Assembly: GCA_031274525.1 (NCBI GenBank)
Contig: JAISQA010000062.1
Span: 1-43,861 of the forward strand
DNA from: Candidatus Margulisiibacteriota bacterium
Lineage (GTDB): Bacteria; Margulisbacteria; Termititenacia; Termititenacales; Termititenacaceae
Length of the DNA: 43,861 nt
Reading direction: 5' to 3'
In this document: positions 23,385 to 32,783 of the stretch, one piece after another
Position numbering within the stretch: position 1 is the first letter of the stretch
Layout: the number at the start of each line of letters is the position of its first letter
Program-made: the position numbers and the translations under genes
The notes under the pieces: generated by a model
What the model was told of the DNA's origin: nothing
Seen by the model: the letters and a program-made list of their open reading frames with translations, nothing else
Database searches by the model: none

Positions 23385-25191
23385 GTTGCTCCTTCCCGCC
23401 GGAAGCCAGCGTCCAGTTCAGCGCGCCGGTGTACTGCGCCCACATCCGGCTGTAACAGCCCTGCGCGGCGGCCAGCTGATCATGTGTACCCTGCTCCGCT
23501 ACCCGGCCTTTTTCAATCACCACTATGTTGTCCGCGCCGCGCACTGTGGAGAGCCGGTGGGCAATGATGATAACGGTTTTATTGCGCATCAGCTGTTCAA
23601 AAGCCCACTGTATTTTTTGTTCATTTTCCGGGTCGGCAAAAGCGGTGGCCTCGTCCAGCACTAGAATAGGCGCGTTTTTGAGCATAGCCCGCGCGAGCAC
23701 CAGTCGTTGTTTTTCGCCGCCGGAGAGATGGATATTCCGGGCGCCGATCACCGTATCGTAACCCTGCGGCAGTTTCTGGATAAACTCGTGGCACTGCGCG
23801 GCTTTAGCGGCGGCGAGCATTTCCTGATGAGAAGCGTTTTTATTGCCTATCAAAATATTCTCCGCAATGCTCTGTTTGAATAAAAACACATCCTGAAAAA
23901 CAAAGCTGACCAGACCCAGCAAATACTCGCTCGACATATCCCTGATATCCACGCCGCCGATCTTCACCGCGCCGGACGCCGCATCGTAAAAACGGGGTAT
24001 CAAATGCGCCAGCGTGGATTTGCCGCTGCCGGACGGACCGACCAGCGCCGTGACCTCGCCCTGTTTGGCCGTGAAGCTCACGCCGGATAAAGCAACCGCT
24101 TCGCCTGCCGCGTTGTAGGTAAAGCTGACATTTTCAAAAGAAACCGAGTATTCGGCGGCGGTCCGGGGCGACCGCGTTTCCGCCAGCGGCGGCACGTCCA
24201 GCACTTTATCCATGCGCGCAATGCCGTCCGCGATCTGCTGGCCGGTACGCGACACATACATTAACTTGGTGAACGGCGTGGCCAGCGACACGGAAAAAAT
24301 CAGATAAAAAACCGCCGCCAGAGCAAACTGCGCGTAGTCCGCCGCGCCGCCGGCCAGCAGAATGATCACCGGTATCAGGAACAAATAAACATGACCGATG
24401 ATGAGCATGAACAGCGTCATATAAGTCTCAAAAGACATCGTGTAATTCAGACAGAACCGGCCGTAATTTTTGATCGTCTCGTAAAATTTACGAAAAGAAA
24501 AGATCGTCTGATTAAAAGCCTTGACCACCGAGATGCCGCGCACATATTCCACCGCGGCGTTGTTCATTTCCTCCAGCGAGTCCTGATAATTTTTGATAAA
24601 CGTCTGCGCCGCTTTTTGGCCGAACGCCGTCATTTGAATGAAATAAGCAAGGGCGATGGACACGAAGCTCGCCAGTCCCAACCGCCAGTCAAACCAGAAT
24701 AAAATAACCAGCGCGGCCAGCGGCATAGCCAGCGAACCGGCCAGATCAGGCAGTTGATGCGCGATGAAAGTTTCTAATTTTTCGATGTTCTCATCCACTA
24801 TTTTGCGCAGTTTGCCGGTGGAGTTGGCGCTGTGAAAACCCAGCGGCAGAGAGGCGATATGGCGGGTAAAATCCAGCTTGAGCTGATACATTGTGATAAA
24901 AGCGGCGACATGCGAGCACATCAGCGCGAAAAAATTGAGCAGTATCGCCACGGCCGCGCCGCCGCAGGCCAGCCAGCCCAGCCGCGTCAGATAGGCCGCG
25001 TTAAGCGCGCTCAGATCGGCAAAATGCCCGACCAGCTCGCGTATAATATAGTAGACGGCGACAAAAGGCGTGAAAGACAGCGCAGTGCTCGCCACGGCCA
25101 GCACACAGGCCGAAATGGTCAGGAATTTTTTCTGAAAAGCCAGCTCCCACAAACGCGCCATACCGGCGCGGCGGGGTTTTGTCCCGGACAT
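23377..25191 (-). CDS. ABC exporter subunit (permease-ATPase), partner
   Basis: 604 residues with exporter membrane domain (about 20-320), Walker A GPSGSGKST (385-393), signature LSGGEKQ (489-495), Walker B ILVLDEA (509-515), D-loop region AFADPENE and switch His545. Both signature motifs in the pair look intact, so both ATP sites may be active. AGGAGG precedes ATG 25191. First gene of a two-gene operon. The AFADPENE sequence is typical of YbtP/IrtA-like subunits, which handle siderophores or small peptides. The substrate is unknown here. Confidence 0.9.
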   Translation of the reverse strand: MSGTKPRRAGMARLWELAFQKKFLTISACVLAVASTALSFTPFVAVYYIIRELVGHFADLSALNAAYLTRLGWLACGGAAVAILLNFFALMCSHVAAFITMYQLKLDFTRHIASLPLGFHSANSTGKLRKIVDENIEKLETFIAHQLPDLAGSLAMPLAALVILFWFDWRLGLASFVSIALAYFIQMTAFGQKAAQTFIKNYQDSLEEMNNAAVEYVRGISVVKAFNQTIFSFRKFYETIKNYGRFCLNYTMSFETYMTLFMLIIGHVYLFLIPVIILLAGGAADYAQFALAAVFYLIFSVSLATPFTKLMYVSRTGQQIADGIARMDKVLDVPPLAETRSPRTAAEYSVSFENVSFTYNAAGEAVALSGVSFTAKQGEVTALVGPSGSGKSTLAHLIPRFYDAASGAVKIGGVDIRDMSSEYLLGLVSFVFQDVFLFKQSIAENILIGNKNASHQEMLAAAKAAQCHEFIQKLPQGYDTVIGARNIHLSGGEKQRLVLARAMLKNAPILVLDEATAFADPENEQKIQWAFEQLMRNKTVIIIAHRLSTVRGADNIVVIEKGRVAEQGTHDQLAAAQGCYSRMWAQYTGALNWTLASGGKEQHV

Positions 25192-25278
25192 AAACTAACC
25201 TCCTGAAAAACAAAGCTAGATTAGACCAGTTTAGCATGATAATATTGAATGTCAATATCAATAACTGCAAAGCGCGGC

Positions 25279-27093
25279 TTAGTTCACATCGCCCTCTTCC
25301 GCGCCGATCGAGTTGCGGGTCTGCTTGCGCATATTATCGATACCGACATCGAGATTATCGCCGTCCGCATGTTCATTGCTCCAGGTCGAGCAGTACGTCG
25401 GCGTTTCGCTCTGCGGCGGGCATTTAGCCGGCGTCACTTTGATCTTCAGCGGCAGCACCACCGCGTCGCCGATCGGGATCAATTCGCCGATCGCCAGCAG
25501 CGGCAGCTCTTCGACCAGACCGGACATGCCGTCCGACATCATTTTTTTGACGATCTGCTGGTCAAAAATATTGGTCAGGCGCAGGGTCAGCAGATTGCCG
25601 CACTGCGAGAGAATGGTCGGATTTAAATCCGACGGCCGCTGGGTAATCGCGGCCAGCGTCATGCCGTATTTACGTCCTTCCTTGGCGATACGGCCAAATT
25701 GAAACACGCAGTTGCGCTGGGCGTCGTTGCAGTTTTCCAGCGGCGGCAGATACAGATGGCACTCATCGCAAAACAGCACCATGGGGTGGCGGTTTTCGTA
25801 ATTGTTCCAGAACTGCACATTAAAAACAAAACGCCCCATAATGCCGATCAGCACCGGCAGCAGCTCGGACGGAGCCAGCGACATATTCAGCACCTTTACG
25901 CCTTTATTTTTCTCACCCTCAAATATTTTAATTTTACGCTCGTGCTGGCCGCTTTTGGTCTCAATGCCGGTGCCCATGATGATCGAAGTAAAATAATTAA
26001 TGTAATCGTGGTGCAGCACCACTTTTTTATCGCCCCGGAACATAAAGCCGTAGCGCTTATCCGCCACCTTGGCTTCCAGCCGCGGGATCAGCTGGTCAAA
26101 TTTGCCGAAAAAAGGCCCCTTGACCACCTCGCCCTGACCAATGCCGGGGATCAATTCGGTGTTCATATAAATAAGGTCTTTCAGGACTTCATGAAAATCG
26201 TAAGGCACCGGGCTGTCCACGGTGAAAGACTTCAGCAGCTCATCCAGCTGATTTTCTTTGAGATAGCGCATCTTGTGTTTGCGGATACATTCGTTGATCA
26301 TCAAAGAATGGATCGCGGCGTGGGGATCGGATTTATCCAGAAACATGGTCATCAATTCCTCGTGCGACATGAACCAGGTCGGCATGAACAGCACATTTTT
26401 GCTGGGGTCTTCCAGATCATTCGGCGTGGCCAGACGCACCTGCATGGCATACTTCAAAGCCTGATACTCGCCGTGAATATCAAACAGCAGAATATTGGCG
26501 CTCTGCCGCATGGCGACCTGCTCCACGATCGCCGCCACCGTCCAGGACTTGCCGCAGCCGGAGGAGCCGACCAGAGCCATGTGCCGCTGGAACAAAGCGT
26601 CGCCGTTCATGTAAGCGTCCACCTTGTCGTCCAGACTGAATTTGCCGAGCGTCAAACTGGCCTCGCCGCTATTCACCGAAATGCTGGACATAAACATCGT
26701 CAGTTTCTCGCCCTCCAGCAAATAACAGTCCGAGCCGATCACCGGCGTGGCGACCATGGATTTGCTGAATTTAAAAGTCCGTTTCTTCCGGTCAATGACC
26801 ACGCTGCCCACCAGTCCGACCGCGGCGATATAGCGCCGGGCGCCGGCCTCGCCTTCCGCCAGTACTTTTTCCCAGCGGCCGAGCAGCATTTTGTCCGGAT
26901 GCGTGGAAGCCACCATGCACAAACGCCCGACGTTCACATACAGGAGCTGGTCGCTGTCCACGTCCACTTCCAGCCGTCCGGTCTCCACCTGACAGATAAC
27001 GCCGGATTTGTCCGCTCCGGTAAAGGCAAAAAATTCGCCCCCGTCCGTTTCCGTTTTTTCCACCTTGTCCAGGATTTTAGCTGTGTTGTCCAT
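25279..27093 (-). CDS. HerA-like (DUF87) DNA translocase ATPase
   Basis: A 604-residue ATPase of the FtsK-HerA superfamily. An N-terminal beta-barrel (HAS-barrel-like, about 20-160) precedes Walker A GSSGCGKS (176-183) and Walker B MVLFCDEC (438-445); FGRIAKEGRKYGMTLAAITQRPSDL is the typical HerA sensor region (two overlapping motifs). These motors normally work with NurA nuclease or with SIR2/DUF4297 effectors in DNA repair or phage defence. No such partner is adjacent; the next gene upstream is a dinD remnant. GGGGGAGA precedes the ATG. The C-terminal about 40 residues are charged and low-complexity. Confidence 0.88.
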   Translation of the reverse strand: MDNTAKILDKVEKTETDGGEFFAFTGADKSGVICQVETGRLEVDVDSDQLLYVNVGRLCMVASTHPDKMLLGRWEKVLAEGEAGARRYIAAVGLVGSVVIDRKKRTFKFSKSMVATPVIGSDCYLLEGEKLTMFMSSISVNSGEASLTLGKFSLDDKVDAYMNGDALFQRHMALVGSSGCGKSWTVAAIVEQVAMRQSANILLFDIHGEYQALKYAMQVRLATPNDLEDPSKNVLFMPTWFMSHEELMTMFLDKSDPHAAIHSLMINECIRKHKMRYLKENQLDELLKSFTVDSPVPYDFHEVLKDLIYMNTELIPGIGQGEVVKGPFFGKFDQLIPRLEAKVADKRYGFMFRGDKKVVLHHDYINYFTSIIMGTGIETKSGQHERKIKIFEGEKNKGVKVLNMSLAPSELLPVLIGIMGRFVFNVQFWNNYENRHPMVLFCDECHLYLPPLENCNDAQRNCVFQFGRIAKEGRKYGMTLAAITQRPSDLNPTILSQCGNLLTLRLTNIFDQQIVKKMMSDGMSGLVEELPLLAIGELIPIGDAVVLPLKIKVTPAKCPPQSETPTYCSTWSNEHADGDNLDVGIDNMRKQTRNSIGAEEGDVN

Positions 27094-27194
27094 TATTCTC
27101 CCCCGTCTGGTTGCTTTGAGAAGAACATACCCAGTATAGGGAGAAAATATACCGGGCGGGTTTTTCCTGCCGGTATCGGGCGCCGGGTCAGTAA

Positions 27195-27561
27195 TTATTT
27201 TTTCAGTTTTTCTGGATTTTTAAACAGCATTTTATCGCCTGACTTTACTTTTCGCTCCAGCTTTTTGACATCTTCGTCCGGCGCCAGATTTTCCGGAGTA
27301 ATTCCGCGGGAAATCAAGGTTTTGCGCACCGGAGCCAATGTCAACCATTTTGCCGACGTCGGCAAAATGGTCTATTATTTTCTGCCCGGAGATCTCGCAG
27401 GCGATTTTGGCCTTAGAAATAACATTTTGAAAATTAACCCATTTATCATACCCCGGTAAATACTGTAAATCTCTGGCCAGCCAGAATTCCACTCCCTCGC
27501 TGGTATTATGCACATACGCCTCAAAGTTGCCAGTCAAAACAGTAATGATCGCTCTTTCCAT
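27195..27561 (-). pseudogene. dinD: dinD remnant (internal deletion and frameshift)
   Basis: The N-terminal part from ATG 27561 reads like DNA-damage-inducible protein D: EFWLARDLQYLPGYDKWVNF, SKAKIACEISGQKIIDHF, KMVDIGSGA. At about 27320 the sense shifts frame: VRKTLISRGITPENLAPDED followed by VKKLERKVKSGDKM to the stop at 27195 matches the C-terminal end of DinD. The middle of the normal roughly 280-residue protein is missing. AAAGAGAA precedes the start. It is therefore a decayed gene retaining only both ends. A 28-bp perfect palindrome sits at 27344-27371. Confidence 0.75.
27344..27371. repeat. 28-bp perfect palindrome in the dinD remnant
   Basis: Arms ACCATTTTGCCGAC/GTCGGCAAAATGGT with no spacer. 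It falls in the codons for HFADVGKMV, a conserved DinD motif, close to the deletion junction. Confidence 0.85.
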
Positions 27562-27723
27562 AAATTTTCTCTTTCCGGTTAATTTTACCACTACACCGCA
27601 AAAAATATGCCAACTGGCGCAAAGCCAGCCGCGGTATCATTTTCAGCGGCAGACGACACGTCACATACTTGCGAAGCGCAAGGCGGCTGTACCCAGCAGG
27701 CTTCTTACCACCGCTACTGTCCA

Positions 27724-27752
27724 TTGACATAGTGTTAGATATATATTACAAT
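27724..27752 (+). promoter_or_regulatory. Consensus promoter of the first TA module
   Basis: TTGACA (27724-27729), exactly 17 bp, TACAAT (27747-27752). The toxin ATG follows nine bases later, so the mRNA would have almost no leader. Confidence 0.75.
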
Positions 27753-27761
27753 CAATTTACG

Positions 27762-28052
27762 ATGGACATAGAGATTAGTGACGTCTATGAAAAATGGTTT
27801 AACAAACTACGCGACCTAAAAGCTAAAGATATTATTAATGTCCGACTGCGCCGCATTAAACAGGGAAATCTCGGAGATAATAAATCTTTAGGCGGCGGAC
27901 TTTATGAAATAAGAATATATTACGGCGCTGGTTATAGGCTGTATTTTGTAAATAGAGGCGAACGCTGGATACTTATTTTATGCGGCGGCGATAAGTCCAC
28001 GCAAAGCAAAGATATTAAGCTGGCCAGAAAATTAGCAGAGGAGATAAATTAA
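27762..28052 (+). CDS. HigB/RelE-like toxin (Gp49 family)
   Basis: A 96-residue RelE-superfamily toxin, presumed ribosome-dependent mRNA interferase. Typical blocks: FNKLRDLKAKDIINVRLRRI, GNLGDNKSLGGGLYEIRIYY, GAGYRLYFV and LILCGGDKSTQSKDI. Start at ATG 27762: it aligns with the paralogous toxin at 37172 and lies nine bases after a consensus -10. A longer frame to 27669 is rejected. Toxin-first order with the antitoxin ATG directly after the stop is typical of HI1419/HI1420-like modules. Confidence 0.9.
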   Translation: MDIEISDVYEKWFNKLRDLKAKDIINVRLRRIKQGNLGDNKSLGGGLYEIRIYYGAGYRLYFVNRGERWILILCGGDKSTQSKDIKLARKLAEEIN

Positions 28053-28346
28053 ATGAAAGTTAAAAAATGGGACATAATGGATTATCTTAAAACAGAAGAT
28101 GATATAAAAAGATACCTGGCGGTTGCCTTTGAAGAAGGCGACCCGGAGTTTATTTCTGTAGCTCTGGGCGATGCGGCAAAAGCCAGAGGTCTAATGCGTA
28201 AAGCCGCCAAACAAGCCGGGGTAGCGCGCGAAAGTCTTTACCAGTCGCTTTCTAAAAAAGGAGCGCCTCAGTTCAAGACCGTAATGAGCGTGGTTCATTC
28301 TCTGGGTTATAACCTGACCGTAGTTCCGCAAAAGAAAGCGGGCTGA
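28053..28346 (+). CDS. HigA-like antitoxin (HI1420 family)
   Basis: A 97-residue DNA-binding antitoxin. The N-terminal DYLKTEDDIKRYL segment contacts the toxin in this family; the C-terminal helix-turn-helix covers ARGLMRKAAKQAGVARESLY to QFKTVMSVVHSLGYNL. The ATG abuts the toxin stop codon and GAGGAG lies within the toxin 3' end, so translation is coupled. Probably autoregulates the operon with the toxin as co-repressor. Confidence 0.9.
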   Translation: MKVKKWDIMDYLKTEDDIKRYLAVAFEEGDPEFISVALGDAAKARGLMRKAAKQAGVARESLYQSLSKKGAPQFKTVMSVVHSLGYNLTVVPQKKAG

Positions 28347-28411
28347 TCAGGCCATTTTTTTAAGGTAAATCAACGCAATCAGGGACTGTAAAATTAACTG
28401 TGTAAACAGCC

Positions 28412-28618
28412 TTAAACTAACGCTCTATACAATTGCAGCGGGCTGCTCCACCAGAGTTTGGTTTGCTCCTGTTCTAATTCACGATAAGCAGCTGAAAAAT
28501 AAATTTTTAACAACGCTTCTTTGGGCGAGCAATTTTGTATTTGGGCGCATATTTCCGCCGTTTTAGCAATTTTGCCGGGCAGTAAAACCCGAAAATTTTC
28601 CTGGGTAATCTCCGGCAT
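28412..28618 (-). CDS. Small protein downstream of the DUF3990-like gene
   Basis: A 68-residue helical protein with KTKLWWSSPLQLY near its C-terminus, a pattern I associate with small proteins encoded next to DUF3791/DUF3990 genes. It starts 2 bp after the stop of the 170-residue gene. Probably an antitoxin or partner. No catalytic motif. Confidence 0.65.
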   Translation of the reverse strand: MPEITQENFRVLLPGKIAKTAEICAQIQNCSPKEALLKIYFSAAYRELEQEQTKLWWSSPLQLYRALV

Positions 28619-28620
28619 GC

Positions 28621-29133
28621 TTACCCCCCGCCTGCTTTTATAAACGGCAGGTCTTTTGCTTCTACAAAAGTTAAATACCGCAAGGATTTTGCGGAATGAA
28701 AAAGCACCTGATTTACCAGCTTGCAGGTTTTCAGCCGGTTAATGGTTTCAGCCACATCAAGTAATTCCGATTCATAAAGGGCCAGGGTTGTATATACGCG
28801 GTCATTGGCCACCGGCCCGGCCACAAGGTCATAATCGTGCTTAAAATCCGGGGTGTTCCTGTTCTGCATTACAAAATCCAGCCACTCGCGGCTGGCGGAG
28901 CCAAATTTCAGAATTTTCAGTTCCGGCGTTTGCAGTAAATTGTCCGGCGCCTCAAATACAGACACAAAACCGCTTTGCTGGTTTTGATTCTGGCGAATTT
29001 TTGCCCAGCGGCTGGCCTGTCCCAAATCGGTTGTAGTATAAAATCCGCGGCCGAAATCCACCGTCCGTTTAGGGTCAGGAGTTAATATTTGAGGGACATT
29101 TACTATTGCAATGCTTCCGTGATACAGCTTCAT
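28621..29133 (-). CDS. DUF3990-like putative ADP-ribosyltransferase
   Basis: 170 residues starting MKLYHGSIAIV, with TVDFGRGFYTTTDLGQASRWA soon after. The YHGS plus DFG-x-GFY-T pattern is that of DUF3990, related to ADP-ribosyltransferases. The start overlaps the stop of the preceding DUF3791 gene by 4 bp (ATGA), and the next gene follows after 2 bp. The three genes form a tight operon that looks like a toxin/antitoxin or effector unit. Target and activity are unknown. Confidence 0.75.
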   Translation of the reverse strand: MKLYHGSIAIVNVPQILTPDPKRTVDFGRGFYTTTDLGQASRWAKIRQNQNQQSGFVSVFEAPDNLLQTPELKILKFGSASREWLDFVMQNRNTPDFKHDYDLVAGPVANDRVYTTLALYESELLDVAETINRLKTCKLVNQVLFHSAKSLRYLTFVEAKDLPFIKAGGG

Positions 29134-29345
29134 TTTTCCTCCTGACCGGCCATAAATTCTTCAAGCAGCGGAAAAATATAATTCCAGCCCTGTGTGTGCA
29201 AGGCTTCATAATTAGCCAGCAGATAGTCAATTACCCCGTATTGTTCAAAACGGCGGGCAACAGCAGCCCCGGAAATCTTATGCTGCCGGGCATACATTTC
29301 TATACAAAATGAGCCAAATTCTATTGTTTTAGTTGCGGTATTCAT
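29130..29345 (-). CDS. DUF3791 family protein
   Basis: 71 residues; FCIEMYARQHKISGAAVARR, EQYGVIDYLLANYEALHTQG and YIFPLLEEF match the DUF3791 pattern. First gene of the trio; AAGGAT precedes the ATG. These proteins commonly occur beside DUF3990 genes and are probably partners or antitoxins of them. Helical, no catalytic motif. Confidence 0.75.
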   Translation of the reverse strand: MNTATKTIEFGSFCIEMYARQHKISGAAVARRFEQYGVIDYLLANYEALHTQGWNYIFPLLEEFMAGQEEK

Positions 29346-29381
29346 TACTTATCCTTTATATCACAACTTACTATTCATTAT

Positions 29382-29390
29382 ATTATACCA
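29382..29390 (-). promoter_or_regulatory. Extended -10 promoter of the DUF3791/DUF3990 trio
   Basis: TG-G-TATAAT on the minus strand, about 36 bp before the DUF3791 ATG. Confidence 0.6.
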
Positions 29391-29477
29391 CTCCAGTTCT
29401 GCGCCGAATAAAAAGCAAGGACAATCGCGAACGAACCCGAAGACACACCCGCAAAAGCGGGCGGGTGCGCGCCTCTG

Positions 29478-30239
29478 CTACGCGCACTTCCTGATATAGA
29501 TCAGGGTGTAATAACTCGGCCGGTTATCAAAAGCCGAGCCGGAACCGGTATTGCCTATCGTGCCGCCGGAAACAGTATGCGTATGCGCGGCTACCCCGGC
29601 CGCCGAACCGCTGGAGAAAGTATGGTCATGACCGCCCGCACTGGCCGCTGAACCGCTGGAGAAAGTGTGGCCGTGCGCGCCTCCGGAATCTATAGTAATT
29701 CCTGTCGCACTGCTAGTAACGCTAAGTCCGGCACCCCAGTTATATTCATCCCCCACAAGATATTGTAGATTACCTCCACTGTGATCATCAGTGTTCGAAA
29801 TGTTTGGCGTAGTATGGCTATGCCCCGGATCAGTAACGCCATGGTCATGCCCGCCTCCGGACGCCACCGTGCCGGTCACCGTATGTGTATGCGCGCCGTT
29901 GGACCCCACCGTGCCGGTCACCGTATGACCGTGCGCCCCGCCATCGCCAATAGTCAAGCCGGATAGAGAATGAGCGTGCGCGGGTAAATGTTCGGTGGTT
30001 AAGGTAAAAGAATTACTTCCGCCGGTGCTGCCTCTGGCCGTGCTGCCCATGACAAATTTATTCGTCAGGTCGGGCGTGCGCCCGGCGGCGGCGTTGGCGG
30101 TATTGCAGGCATACCAGCCCGGTATCGTGCTGTCGTCCGCCCAGCCGGCGCCGTCGTACATTAGAATTGTGCCTACCGGTAAAAAATTCAGACGCAATAT
30201 ATCCTCGGCTAACATTGGCGCGCCTCTTTGTATGGTCAT
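29478..30239 (-). CDS. Phage tail-collar-like protein with HxH repeats
   Basis: 253 residues. The N-terminus is MTIQRGAPMLAEDILRLN, then the tail-collar block (LPVGTILMYDGAGW, PGWYACNTANAAAGRTPDLT, NKFVMGS), a Gly/Ser/Thr-rich repetitive region (about 90-235) with eight or so HxH motifs (HAH, HGH, HTH, HDH, HSH), and the typical end FDNRPSYYTLIYIRKC. In T4 long tail fibres HxH motifs bind metal at the tip. No other virion genes are near, so it is an isolated, domesticated or remnant receptor-binding protein. Start at ATG 30239 after AAAGGAG; the longer frame to 30308 is rejected. Divergent from an XRE regulator. Confidence 0.85.
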   Translation of the reverse strand: MTIQRGAPMLAEDILRLNFLPVGTILMYDGAGWADDSTIPGWYACNTANAAAGRTPDLTNKFVMGSTARGSTGGSNSFTLTTEHLPAHAHSLSGLTIGDGGAHGHTVTGTVGSNGAHTHTVTGTVASGGGHDHGVTDPGHSHTTPNISNTDDHSGGNLQYLVGDEYNWGAGLSVTSSATGITIDSGGAHGHTFSSGSAASAGGHDHTFSSGSAAGVAAHTHTVSGGTIGNTGSGSAFDNRPSYYTLIYIRKCA

Positions 30240-30343
30240 ATTTTTACTCCTTTGCTCACTGGCCTGTTTATTGTTTAAGATCTTACTGCCTATTTTTTCT
30301 TTTACCATTCGAGAAACAAAATAATTTTAGTATCTTAAATTTA

Positions 30344-30357
30344 GAATAAATTTATTC
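30344..30357. promoter_or_regulatory. 14-bp palindrome, candidate operator
   Basis: GAATAAATTTATTC, perfectly symmetric, between the tail-collar gene (minus) and the XRE gene (plus), 28 bp before the XRE start. Operator role inferred from position. Confidence 0.5.
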
Positions 30358-30384
30358 CGCAAATGAAGTTAAGATTAAAACCGC

Positions 30385-30744
30385 ATGAGTGAATTCGATA
30401 ACTTAAAAGCAAGCATCGGTAAAAAAATAAAAGAATTGCGGTTCAATTCCGGCCTGACAATTGAGGACTTAACCAATGAATTAGATATTTCCTTTTCCAA
30501 TTATTTTTATCTGGAAAAAGGCTCCAAACACGCACCCAGTCTGGACACTCTGTACAAATTAGCCGAATTTTACCATGTGCCCATCGGCTATTTTTTTCAA
30601 GACCAGCTGCCGCCAGCCGTGCCCGGCACCCCGGAGCAGCAAAAATTACTGCTCGAATTCAGCAAACTTAACAAGCACAACAAAAACTTTTGTCTGTATC
30701 TGCTGACCACCTTAAACAAAAGCGCTAAAAGAGTGTGGCTGTGA
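30385..30744 (+). CDS. XRE-family transcriptional regulator
   Basis: 119 residues: helix-turn-helix domain (about 8-68, [45 protein letters not shown]) and a C-terminal helical segment (85-115). Similar layout to the regulator at 9757. It is divergent from the tail-collar gene, which it probably controls. Its stop lies 13 bp before folE, whose extended -10 overlaps the stop codon. Confidence 0.85.
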   Translation: MSEFDNLKASIGKKIKELRFNSGLTIEDLTNELDISFSNYFYLEKGSKHAPSLDTLYKLAEFYHVPIGYFFQDQLPPAVPGTPEQQKLLLEFSKLNKHNKNFCLYLLTTLNKSAKRVWL

Positions 30745-30750
30745 TATACT
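30742..30750 (+). promoter_or_regulatory. Extended -10 of folE, probably leaderless
   Basis: TG-A-TATACT ends seven bases before the folE GTG; no ribosome-binding site is present. Transcription should begin at or next to the start codon. Confidence 0.55.
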
Positions 30751-30757
30751 GGCGCCC

Positions 30758-31309
30758 GTGGAAAATCTTTACAAAGAAATAATCGCCGGCATCGGCGAGG
30801 ACGTAAACCGCGAGGGACTGCAGGACACGCCGCGGCGCGCGGCCGAGGCTTTCCAGTATCTGACCAAAGGCTATCAGGCGGACTTAGACCGGATTGTCAA
30901 CAACGCGCTTTTCACGGCGGAATCCGACGACATGGTGATCGTCCGCGACATTGAGCTGTACTCGCTCTGCGAGCATCATCTCCTGCCTTTCATCGGCAAA
31001 TGCCATGTCGGCTATATCCCCGACCGGAAAATCATCGGCCTGTCCAAAATCCCGCGTCTGGTGGACGCTTTTGCCCGCCGGCTGCAGGTGCAGGAACGCC
31101 TGACCAAGCAGATCGCCAACGCCATACTCCAGTACACCGGCGCCAGCGGCGTGGGCGTGGTCATTGAGGCCCAGCATCTGTGCACGATGATGCGCGGCGT
31201 GGAAAAACAAAACTCCGTGATGACCACTTCCTGCATGCTCGGCTCTTTCCGCCGCGAAAGCGCGACCCGGGCGGAATTTATCGCGCTCATCAGAAAACAG
31301 CTTCACTAA
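30758..31309 (+). CDS. folE: GTP cyclohydrolase I
   Basis: Converts GTP to dihydroneopterin triphosphate, the first step to folate/pterins (also queuosine). 183 residues, normal. Zinc ligands Cys71, His74 and Cys142 are present ([18 protein letters not shown]), as is VVIEAQH. Starts at GTG 30758, with no Shine-Dalgarno, right after an extended -10. It follows the XRE gene but is not obviously related to it. Confidence 0.96.
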   Translation: MENLYKEIIAGIGEDVNREGLQDTPRRAAEAFQYLTKGYQADLDRIVNNALFTAESDDMVIVRDIELYSLCEHHLLPFIGKCHVGYIPDRKIIGLSKIPRLVDAFARRLQVQERLTKQIANAILQYTGASGVGVVIEAQHLCTMMRGVEKQNSVMTTSCMLGSFRRESATRAEFIALIRKQLH

Positions 31310-31348
31310 AAAAATAATAATCCGGGCTTTAGCGGGACTGGAAAATTT

Positions 31349-31377
31349 AAGACAACCGTCCGCATCTATGCTATACT
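31349..31377 (+). promoter_or_regulatory. Promoter of eno
   Basis: AAGACA (31349-31354), 17-bp spacer, extended -10 TG-C-TATACT (TATACT at 31372-31377), 43 bp before the enolase ATG. Confidence 0.6.
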
Positions 31378-31408
31378 CCTGCCTGTTTTGAAACAAATCC
31401 ATAAATAA

Positions 31409-32716
<1,308 letters not shown>

Positions 32717-32725
32717 GCCGCCTAA

Positions 32726-32749
32726 AGGGCGGGCCTGACGGCCCGCCCT
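32726..32749 (+). terminator. Hairpin after eno
   Basis: Ten-base perfect stem AGGGCGGGCC/GGCCCGCCCT with loop TGAC, ten bases after the stop. Only a weak U-stretch follows, so termination may be partial or factor-assisted. Confidence 0.65.
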
Positions 32750-32768
32750 ATTGCCACGCCACTCAATA

Positions 32769-32777
32769 TGCTAAAAT
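32769..32777 (+). promoter_or_regulatory. Extended -10 of aroK, probably leaderless
   Basis: TG-C-TAAAAT ends six bases before the ATG; TTGCCA at 32751-32756 may serve as -35. No ribosome-binding site. Confidence 0.55.
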
Positions 32778-32783
32778 TACCTT

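Noticed and set aside
25699-27459. 586-codon plus-strand frame
   Set aside because: Antisense to the HerA-like ATPase, with His/Gln-rich sequence typical of shadow frames.
29478-30744. Intact prophage
   Set aside because: Only one tail-type gene and one regulator; no integrase, terminase, capsid or lysis genes.
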